Positions 1 to 4,594 of a stretch of 5,713 bases of DNA are shown here, piece after piece. The stretch is taken from positions 1 through 5,713 of the forward strand of contig JAGXRU010000048.1 of assembly GCA_018335765.1 (NCBI GenBank). Direction: 5' to 3'. Positions within the stretch are counted from its first letter, which is position 1. Every line of letters starts with the position of its first letter. Source of the DNA: Alkaliphilus sp. Lineage in GTDB: Bacteria; Bacillota; Clostridia; Peptostreptococcales; Thermotaleaceae. Made by a program: the position numbers and the translations under genes. Below the pieces are notes generated by a model. That model saw only the letters and a list, made by a program, of their open reading frames with translations. It made no database searches and had not been told where the DNA came from.

Positions 1-1601
1 CAGAGGGATATTATGAATTAGTAGAAAAGGTTGCTAAGAAGAGACAGGAAAGGGAAGAATATATAAATCAAGTTATACGTCAGTTAGATGAAGCTTTGAC
101 CAACGTAAACATTCAATATGATATTAATGGTAGACCAAAGCATTTTTATAGCATCTATAGCAAAATGGTATACCAACATAAAGCATTTGAAGAAATTTTT
201 GATTTAACAGCAATTCGTATCATTGTAGATAGTGTAAAGGATTGTTATGGCGTTTTGGGTATTGTCCATACCATGTGGAAGCCTATTCCAGGAAGATTTA
301 AAGACTTTATTGCCATGCCTAAGCCTAATATGTATCAATCACTCCATACCACTGTAATAGGTCCACAGGGTGAACCGTTCGAGATTCAAATAAGGACTTC
401 GGATATGCATAGAATAGCTGAATATGGTATAGCTGCCCATTGGAAATATAAAGAGGGTGTGACTGAAGACGACTTAGATGATAAGCTTAGGTGGCTAAGG
501 CAATTGCTGGAATGGCAAAGAGAGCTGAAGGATCCCAGAGAATTTATGGAGTCTTTGAAGATAGATTTATTTACCAATGAGGTATTTGTATTTACTCCTA
601 AAGGTGATGTAATTGATCTTCCGGCAGGGTCGACTCCTGTTGATTTTGCTTATAAGATACACTCAGACATAGGTAATCGTTGTATTGGAGCTAAAATAGA
701 TGGCCGAATGGTTCCCATTGATTATAAACTAAAGAATGGTAATATTGTGGAGATTGTAACATCTAGTCATAGTAATGGTCCTAGTAGAGATTGGTTAAGA
801 TTTGTTAAGAGTACGCAAGCAAAAAATAGAATAAGACAATGGTTTAAAAAAGAACGGAAAGAAGAGAATGTTGAAAAAGGGAAGGAAATGTTTGACAAGG
901 AAATCAGGAGGAGTGGGTTTGAAGCACATACACTTGCTAAGCCCCAATGGATGAGTATATTAGTTAAAAAATTCAATCTCACTAACACTGAAGATCTTTA
1001 TGCAGCTATTGGATATGGTGGAATAATGCTTAATCAGGTTATTCCAAAGCTAAAGGAAATGTATAAACAAGCAGTAAAAGAAGAGAAAGTTACAACTGAA
1101 GAAGTTCTGGTTCACACGAAACAGTATAAACCAAAACAGGAAAAAAATGATGCCCAAGGCGTAAAAGTTAAGGGCATAGATAATATATTGGTGAGATTTG
1201 CAAAATGTTGCAGTCCTGTACCCGGAGACGAAATTTTAGGCTTTATTACCAGAGGTAGAGGAGTAACTATACATAGAACAGATTGCATAAATGTTACTAA
1301 GGAAGAAGAAGATTCAGTTGATAGATTTATTGAGGTAGCATGGGACGGAGGGCGTCAAATATCTTATCAGACTGAAATACAGATCATAGCCTCAGATAGA
1401 AAAGGTCTTCTGTCTGAGATTACAAATTTATTATCTGAGACAAAGCTAACTGTTACAGCAGTTAATGCTAGAACAAATAAAGAAAAAATAGCAGTAATTA
1501 ACCTTACGGTAGAAATAACTAATATTGAACAGTTGGACAAGCTCATCAATAAAATAAAAACGATGCAAGGGGTAATAGATGTCTATAGAGTAACGTCCTA
1601 A
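1..1601 (+). CDS. relA: Bifunctional (p)ppGpp synthetase/hydrolase Rel (RelA/SpoT family), 5'-truncated
   Basis: This is the C-terminal 532 residues of a long RelA/SpoT homologue, open to the left edge (first full codon at 3). Rel makes (p)ppGpp from ATP and GTP/GDP during amino-acid starvation and, in bifunctional members, degrades it. Seen in order: the end of the linker after the missing HD hydrolase domain; the synthetase domain with the GRPKHFYSIYSK nucleotide-binding segment (about 129-167), RFKD (294-305), YQSLHT (333-350) and EIQIRT (381-398); a TGS domain (about 564-764); a helical region; a zinc-finger/conserved-cysteine domain with CC (1206-1211), His (1272) and Cys (1284); and a C-terminal ACT domain (about 1368-1598). 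RxKD, rather than the ExDD of E. coli-type RelA, is the signature of bifunctional Rel enzymes. About 190-200 residues should lie upstream, so hydrolase residues cannot be checked. The TTG at 96 is internal, not a start, because homology continues upstream of it. The gene ends 18 nt before dtd, suggesting an operon. Confidence 0.96.
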   Translation, partial: EGYYELVEKVAKKRQEREEYINQVIRQLDEALTNVNIQYDINGRPKHFYSIYSKMVYQHKAFEEIFDLTAIRIIVDSVKDCYGVLGIVHTMWKPIPGRFKDFIAMPKPNMYQSLHTTVIGPQGEPFEIQIRTSDMHRIAEYGIAAHWKYKEGVTEDDLDDKLRWLRQLLEWQRELKDPREFMESLKIDLFTNEVFVFTPKGDVIDLPAGSTPVDFAYKIHSDIGNRCIGAKIDGRMVPIDYKLKNGNIVEIVTSSHSNGPSRDWLRFVKSTQAKNRIRQWFKKERKEENVEKGKEMFDKEIRRSGFEAHTLAKPQWMSILVKKFNLTNTEDLYAAIGYGGIMLNQVIPKLKEMYKQAVKEEKVTTEEVLVHTKQYKPKQEKNDAQGVKVKGIDNILVRFAKCCSPVPGDEILGFITRGRGVTIHRTDCINVTKEEEDSVDRFIEVAWDGGRQISYQTEIQIIASDRKGLLSEITNLLSETKLTVTAVNARTNKEKIAVINLTVEITNIEQLDKLINKIKTMQGVIDVYRVTS

Positions 1602-1619
1602 GGATTGGAAGGTGAAAAA

Positions 1620-2069
1620 GTGAGAGCAGTTGTACAAAGAGTAACTGAAGCAAATGTACTAGTTGAGGGCAAGATTCTAGGTGAGATACAAAGAGGATTA
1701 TTAGTGTTTTTGGGTGTAGAAGAAAATGATGAATCAACTGATGTTGAATATATGCTAGAAAAGGTTATGAATTTAAGAATTTTTGAAGATGCTGAAGGTA
1801 AAATGAATCGATCACTATTGGATGTACAAGAGGATCTAATGGTGGTATCTCAATTTACCTTGCTCGGAGATTGCAGAAAAGGTAGAAGACCGAGCTTTAT
1901 TAATGCAGCTAGACCAGAAAAAGCCAATGAACTTTATAAAATTTTTGTTGAGAAAGCAAAAAACTATGGAATAAAAGTGCAAACAGGTGTATTTCAAGCT
2001 GAAATGAAGGTAAGCCTTTGTAATGACGGGCCTGTAACCATTATAATAGATAGCAAACGAGCATTTTAG
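1620..2069 (+). CDS. dtd: D-aminoacyl-tRNA deacylase
   Basis: A 149-residue DTD-family protein, the usual family length (about 145-150). DTD hydrolyses D-aminoacyl-tRNAs (D-Tyr, D-Asp and others, also Gly-tRNA-Ala) in the cytoplasm, recycling tRNA and keeping D-residues out of proteins. Diagnostic features are the N-terminal MRAVVQRV strand, the SQFTL motif (residues 77-81) continuing into GDCRKGRRPSF (83-93), and the Gly-cisPro motif in NDGPVT (residues 135-140) that forms the chiral-selection pocket. The GTG at 1620 is chosen because the family begins exactly at MRAVVQR and GGAAGGTG (1607-1614) sits at proper Shine-Dalgarno distance; the in-frame TTG at 1605 would overlap that site and add five non-conserved residues. 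It lies 18 nt after rel and 10 nt before the next gene, so it is very probably cotranscribed with both. No missing catalytic residue was seen. Confidence 0.97.
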   Translation: MRAVVQRVTEANVLVEGKILGEIQRGLLVFLGVEENDESTDVEYMLEKVMNLRIFEDAEGKMNRSLLDVQEDLMVVSQFTLLGDCRKGRRPSFINAARPEKANELYKIFVEKAKNYGIKVQTGVFQAEMKVSLCNDGPVTIIIDSKRAF

Positions 2070-2073
2070 GAGG
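2066..2073 (+). promoter_or_regulatory. Shine-Dalgarno site deciding the MBL-hydrolase start
   Basis: AGGAGG at 2068-2073 overlaps the dtd stop codon TAG (2067-2069). It lies six bases before ATG 2080 and abuts ATG 2074 directly, so 2080 is the workable start. The overlap with the upstream stop codon suggests translational coupling of dtd and the hydrolase gene. Confidence 0.8.
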
Positions 2074-2079
2074 ATGGAT

Positions 2080-2703
2080 ATGCTAATTGAAAAAATTCCA
2101 GTGGGAATTTATGGAGCAAACTGTTATATAATAAGCTGTAAAAACACAAAAATGGCAGCAATCATAGATCCAGGAGGAAATGCAGAGGATTTAATAGACT
2201 ATATAGATAGACTTGGATTAACTTTAAAATATATTGTTTTAACTCATGGTCATGCAGACCATATCGGAGCGGTACCTAGACTTATAGCATTAAGAAGTGA
2301 TATTCATATATATATTCATGAAATGGATTCAACCATGCTTTCAGACAGCAAAAAGAATTTTTCTGAAATAATGGGGGGACCTTTAGTGCAAGTCAGCGGA
2401 GAATCGTTAAAGGATGGAGACATGCTCATTTTAGGCGATTTACATCTTGAAATCATTCATACACCAGGTCATACACCAGGTAGCATCTGTATAAAAGTAA
2501 AGGACTGTCTTTTAACAGGAGATACATTATTTGATAATTCTATTGGTAGGACTGATTTAGAAGGGGGCTCCTATGATCAGATCCTTGATTCCATCAAAAG
2601 AAAAATCTTAGTATTAGATGATAAAATGAAAGTAATGCCTGGTCATGGACCAGCTTCAACAATTGGTAAAGAAAGAATGAATAATCCTTTCCTAATAATA
2701 TAA
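2080..2703 (+). CDS. MBL-fold metallohydrolase, glyoxalase II-like (YcbL-type)
   Basis: A 207-residue single-domain metallo-beta-lactamase-fold hydrolase, close to the length of YcbL-like small type II glyoxalases and shorter than classical glyoxalase II (about 250). The binuclear metal site looks complete: HGHADH (residues 56-61: His56, His58, Asp60, His61), His131 in HTPGHTPGS, Asp148 in TGDTLF, and His189 in PGHGP. The SIGRTD segment (154-159) and the C-terminal GKERMNNPF are also typical of the YcbL-like group. Family members hydrolyse thioesters such as S-lactoylglutathione or unknown substrates; since many Clostridia lack glutathione, the physiological substrate here is uncertain. ATG 2080 is preferred to ATG 2074 on Shine-Dalgarno spacing. 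No signal peptide or membrane segment is seen, so it is cytoplasmic. It is probably in the rel-dtd operon; a 66-nt spacer with promoter-like sequence follows. Confidence 0.93.
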   Translation: MLIEKIPVGIYGANCYIISCKNTKMAAIIDPGGNAEDLIDYIDRLGLTLKYIVLTHGHADHIGAVPRLIALRSDIHIYIHEMDSTMLSDSKKNFSEIMGGPLVQVSGESLKDGDMLILGDLHLEIIHTPGHTPGSICIKVKDCLLTGDTLFDNSIGRTDLEGGSYDQILDSIKRKILVLDDKMKVMPGHGPASTIGKERMNNPFLII

Positions 2704-2717
2704 AAAATGAATATCTC

Positions 2718-2733
2718 TTGACAAGAATGTCAA
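2718..2733. promoter_or_regulatory. Operator-like perfect dyad TTGACA-N4-TGTCAA
   Basis: TTGACAAGAATGTCAA is a 16-bp interrupted palindrome with perfect six-base arms and a four-base centre. Its left arm is also a consensus -35 hexamer, so a dimeric DNA-binding protein on this site would compete with RNA polymerase. The arm-to-arm size fits a dimeric HTH regulator; written as TTGAC-N6-GTCAA it resembles CRP/FNR-type geometry, but no specific regulator can be assigned. It is not followed by a T tract on either side in a terminator arrangement, so it does not read as an intrinsic terminator. Confidence 0.5.
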
Positions 2734-2745
2734 AAATATTACCAT
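2718..2745 (+). promoter_or_regulatory. Candidate sigma-A-type promoter for the HTH gene and hemZ
   Basis: A perfect -35 TTGACA (2718-2723) is followed, after a 16-bp spacer, by TACCAT (2740-2745), which matches TATAAT at four of six positions. Transcription would begin near 2751-2753 and give a leader of under 20 bases that just includes the AGGAGG site at 2756-2761. The promoter lies in the widest gap so far in the gene chain, which supports a second transcription unit starting here. Confidence 0.5.
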
Positions 2746-2755
2746 GATATTCTAC

Positions 2756-2761
2756 AGGAGG
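2756..2761 (+). promoter_or_regulatory. Strong Shine-Dalgarno site of the small HTH gene
   Basis: AGGAGG lies eight bases before ATG 2770. It is a consensus site, and it supports the reality of this 60-codon gene. Confidence 0.85.
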
Positions 2762-2769
2762 TATTTAAA

Positions 2770-2952
2770 ATGGATAAAAAAATTGGTGATTATCTTAACA
2801 AAAAGAATTCCGCAAGATTTACTGAAATAGATTTCCATGACTTTATTTACATGGTTGAAACAGGGCTTTCAAACGAAGAAATTGCGTTGGAATTAGGTGT
2901 CAGTAAAAAATATATTGATAATCTTAAGAATGAATTTGACAAAGACTATTAA
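2770..2952 (+). CDS. Small helix-turn-helix domain protein (60 aa)
   Basis: A 60-residue charged, soluble protein with no signal peptide or membrane segment. Residues 33-53 read as a helix-turn-helix: LSNEEIALELGVSKKYIDNL has the helix, the ELGVS turn and a recognition helix, similar in style to sigma-region-4 or transposase/MarR-like HTH units. The N-terminal half (residues 1-30) with the aromatic-rich DFHDFIYMV segment probably forms a helix packing against the HTH. I recognise it only as a small HTH protein; its DNA target and partner are unknown. It has a consensus Shine-Dalgarno site, its own candidate promoter carrying a dyad, and lies 16 nt before hemZ, so it is probably cotranscribed with hemZ. 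Inference: it may be an autoregulator of this unit. With one short HTH and no ligand domain, it would need to dimerise or bind a partner. Confidence 0.85.
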   Translation: MDKKIGDYLNKKNSARFTEIDFHDFIYMVETGLSNEEIALELGVSKKYIDNLKNEFDKDY

Positions 2953-2968
2953 GAATTAGGTGAAAAAT

Positions 2969-4468
2969 ATGTTCAATGTTTTTTTAAAAGGCAATGATTT
3001 CAGGTACGAAATCGGTGAATTGCTCAAACTATTTATGAAGCCAGAACAGTTTCGATTCATAGAGAGTAAAGATTTGGTTCAAGAGCAATGTTTTTTGTTA
3101 GAGTGCAATTTAATTGACAAGGAGCATAGCTCTATAGTTAGGGTGCAATTAATAAAGGATTCTCACTCGGTTTCAACCGAAAAAGTAATAGATCATAAAA
3201 TCGGAATGAATGAGACGGATAGAAGGAAAATCCTAAAAAGAAAGATGAAGTTATGTATCTATGAATTACTAAAAGAACAATTTAAGATAGAAAAACCTTG
3301 GGGAATATTGACTGGCATAAGACCGACAAAAATAGTTCATGAGTTAATGGATGATCAATTACCAAATCCAGAAATAATAAAAATATTGTCCGATAACTAT
3401 TGTATTAGCGATGAAAAAATTAAGCTTATGATCGCTATATCAGAAATAGAAAGACCTTATATATACCCGCATAAAGATGATACTGTTTCTGTATATATTA
3501 GCATACCATTTTGTCCATCAAGATGTCTTTATTGTTCATTTCCTTCAAATCCAATAGAAGTAGGAAAGACAAACATTGTCAAAGAATATTTAGAAGCTCT
3601 GAAACGTGAAATAAAAGGAATGGGTGACTTCTTTAAAAAACATCATAAAAAGATAAGCACTCTGTATATCGGAGGAGGGACTCCTACAACATTAAGCCAA
3701 AACGAATTATCAAATTTGTTGGAATACTTACATAATCAGTTCGATTTAAAAGATATCTCTGAAATTACTGTTGAGGCGGGAAGACCAGATACTGTAACCA
3801 AAGATAAGTTGAAAGCTTTAAAAGAGCATGGTATTGATAGAATAAGCATAAATCCTCAAACCATGAATTTAAGCACTTTAAAGCTCATTGATAGAAAACA
3901 TACGCCAGAGGACATAGAGGAAGCAGTCGCTATGGCTAGGGAATTAAGATTTAGAACAATTAATATGGATTTGATAGTTGGTCTGCCCAATGAAAAACCG
4001 TTCATGATAGAACACACTATGAAGAAAATAACAGATCTAAAACCCGAAAACCTTACAGTACATAGTTTGGCAATAAAAAATTCATCAATTTTAAAAAGCA
4101 ATACAAATGATTTTGATATACCGCGAGAAGAAGAAGCTAGGGAAATGTTGGAAATTACAAAGAATTATGCTAAGAAAATGGGACTTATTCCTTATTATAT
4201 GTACAGACAAAAGTATATGGTTGGAAATCTTGAAAATATCGGATACTGCTTACCGAAACACGAATGCGTATATAATATTGAAATTATGGAGGAAAGAAAA
4301 ACCATAATCGGATTAGGTGCAGGAGCCATATCTAAAATATTTTATCCAAATGAAAATAGACTTGAACGCATACCGAATGTTACAAGTATTGAACACTATA
4401 TTCGAAGAGTTGACGAAATGCTCAAAAGAAAGAGTGCCGAATTATCAAAATCAACCAATTGTTCATAA
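2969..4468 (+). CDS. hemZ: Radical-SAM coproporphyrinogen III dehydrogenase-like protein HemZ
   Basis: A 499-residue radical-SAM protein, matching the length of B. subtilis HemZ (about 500). The first 170 or so residues form the N-terminal extension typical of HemZ and absent from HemN/HemW. The radical-SAM core follows: the 4Fe-4S motif CPSRCLYC (Cys182, Cys186, Cys189), the SAM-binding GGGTPT (residues 235-240), TVEAGRPD, then SINPQTMN and the IVGLPNE segment. HemZ is annotated as oxygen-independent coproporphyrinogen III dehydrogenase of anaerobic heme synthesis. However, the residue two after Cys189 is Phe, not the fourth Cys of HemN (CxxxCxxCxC), so the motif resembles the HemW heme chaperone; the true reaction is uncertain. 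ATG 2969 is chosen because AGGTG (2958-2962) lies at Shine-Dalgarno distance; the in-frame GTG 2960 falls inside that site. The last 15 or so residues (KSAELSKSTNCS end) look like an unconserved tail. Confidence 0.93.
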   Translation: MFNVFLKGNDFRYEIGELLKLFMKPEQFRFIESKDLVQEQCFLLECNLIDKEHSSIVRVQLIKDSHSVSTEKVIDHKIGMNETDRRKILKRKMKLCIYELLKEQFKIEKPWGILTGIRPTKIVHELMDDQLPNPEIIKILSDNYCISDEKIKLMIAISEIERPYIYPHKDDTVSVYISIPFCPSRCLYCSFPSNPIEVGKTNIVKEYLEALKREIKGMGDFFKKHHKKISTLYIGGGTPTTLSQNELSNLLEYLHNQFDLKDISEITVEAGRPDTVTKDKLKALKEHGIDRISINPQTMNLSTLKLIDRKHTPEDIEEAVAMARELRFRTINMDLIVGLPNEKPFMIEHTMKKITDLKPENLTVHSLAIKNSSILKSNTNDFDIPREEEAREMLEITKNYAKKMGLIPYYMYRQKYMVGNLENIGYCLPKHECVYNIEIMEERKTIIGLGAGAISKIFYPNENRLERIPNVTSIEHYIRRVDEMLKRKSAELSKSTNCS

Positions 4469-4480
4469 TTTAAGAGTTGA

Positions 4481-4528
4481 GATAGAGGGTTTATTAACGA
4501 GAATCATAAGGCTTCTCGTCCCTTTGTT
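4481..4528 (+). other. Nested hairpin in the aspS leader
   Basis: The inner stem pairs ACGAGAA (4497-4503) with TTCTCGT (4513-4519), seven Watson-Crick pairs around a nine-base loop. Directly outside it, GATAGAGGG (4481-4489) can pair with CCCTTTGTT (4520-4528), nine pairs of which several are G-U, with a seven-base bulge (4490-4496) on the 5' side only. CCC at 4520-4522 can instead pair with GGG at 4536-4538. Whether this folds in RNA and matters for aspS is inference. Confidence 0.4.
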
Positions 4529-4540
4529 ATATCAAGGGAT
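4518..4540 (+). other. Alternative hairpin competing with the nested one
   Basis: GTCCCTT (4518-4524) can pair with AAGGGAT (4534-4540): five Watson-Crick pairs plus a U-A and a G-U, with a nine-base loop. It reuses bases 4518-4524 of the upstream structure, so the two are mutually exclusive. A T-rich run begins only at 4548, too distant for a normal intrinsic terminator. Confidence 0.3.
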
Positions 4541-4567
4541 TGAGAAATTTTTGTTTTTGAATACAAA
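4540..4567 (+). promoter_or_regulatory. Weak candidate promoter for aspS
   Basis: TTGAGA (4540-4545, five of six to TTGACA) and TACAAA (4562-4567, four of six to TATAAT) are separated by 16 bases, and would give a start near 4574 and a leader of about 20 bases. AT-rich spacers often yield such matches, so support is slight. Confidence 0.25.
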
Positions 4568-4580
4568 ATATATCGAATAC

Positions 4581-4587
4581 GAGGAGG
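4581..4587 (+). promoter_or_regulatory. Shine-Dalgarno site of aspS
   Basis: GAGGAGG ends seven bases before ATG 4595 and fixes that start over the in-frame ATG at 4613. Confidence 0.85.
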
Positions 4588-4594
4588 TATAAGT

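Larger units (their letters stand above)
2709..2752. repeat. Outer inverted repeat GAATATC / GATATTC flanking the inner dyad
   Basis: GAATATC (2709-2715) and GATATTC (2746-2752) are exact reverse complements, seven bases each. They enclose the TTGACA/TGTCAA dyad, with two bases between left outer and inner arms and twelve between right inner and outer arms. In read-through RNA they could form a branched or bulged stem ending four bases before the Shine-Dalgarno site of the next gene. The arms are short and AT-rich, so chance is possible. Confidence 0.45.
4469..4594 (+). other. hemZ-aspS spacer/leader with no gene
   Basis: These 126 bases contain no convincing gene: short open frames lack homology-like features, and there is no trace of a hisS start. 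There is no T-box: neither a recognisable Specifier stem nor the conserved T-box bulge sequence nor a terminator with a T run right after the stem is present, and the length is too short. What it does hold is a nested hairpin (4481-4528), a competing hairpin (4518-4540), a T-rich stretch (4548-4558), a weak promoter candidate and the aspS Shine-Dalgarno site. Confidence 0.7.

Noticed and set aside
1605..1619. TTG 1605 as the dtd start
   Set aside because: It would place the start on the Shine-Dalgarno site of GTG 1620, and the family begins at the MRAVVQR encoded from 1620.
2718..2740. TTGACA/TGTCAA hairpin as an intrinsic terminator after the MBL hydrolase gene
   Set aside because: The stem has only six weak pairs and is followed by A-rich rather than T-rich sequence on the + strand.
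2960..2968. GTG 2960 as the hemZ start
   Set aside because: This codon is part of the AGGTG ribosome site that serves ATG 2969 at proper spacing.
4107..4307. A 66-codon frame inside hemZ
   Set aside because: Lies wholly within the well-conserved hemZ frame; its lysine-, tryptophan- and isoleucine-rich content is that of an out-of-frame read.
4497..4558. Intrinsic terminator after hemZ
   Set aside because: The hairpins are short and the T-rich run starts about eight to thirty bases after the stems, with interruptions, so it is not a standard terminator; weak termination cannot be excluded.
4317..4592. A 91-codon open frame spanning the hemZ 3' end and the hemZ-aspS spacer
   Set aside because: Mostly overlaps hemZ in another frame, has no Shine-Dalgarno site, its C-terminal part has no family-like motif, and it ends inside the aspS leader beside the ribosome site.
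4469..4594. T-box riboswitch upstream of aspS
   Set aside because: The spacer is too short and shows no Stem I features, no conserved T-box bulge sequence and no terminator/antiterminator pair with a T run.
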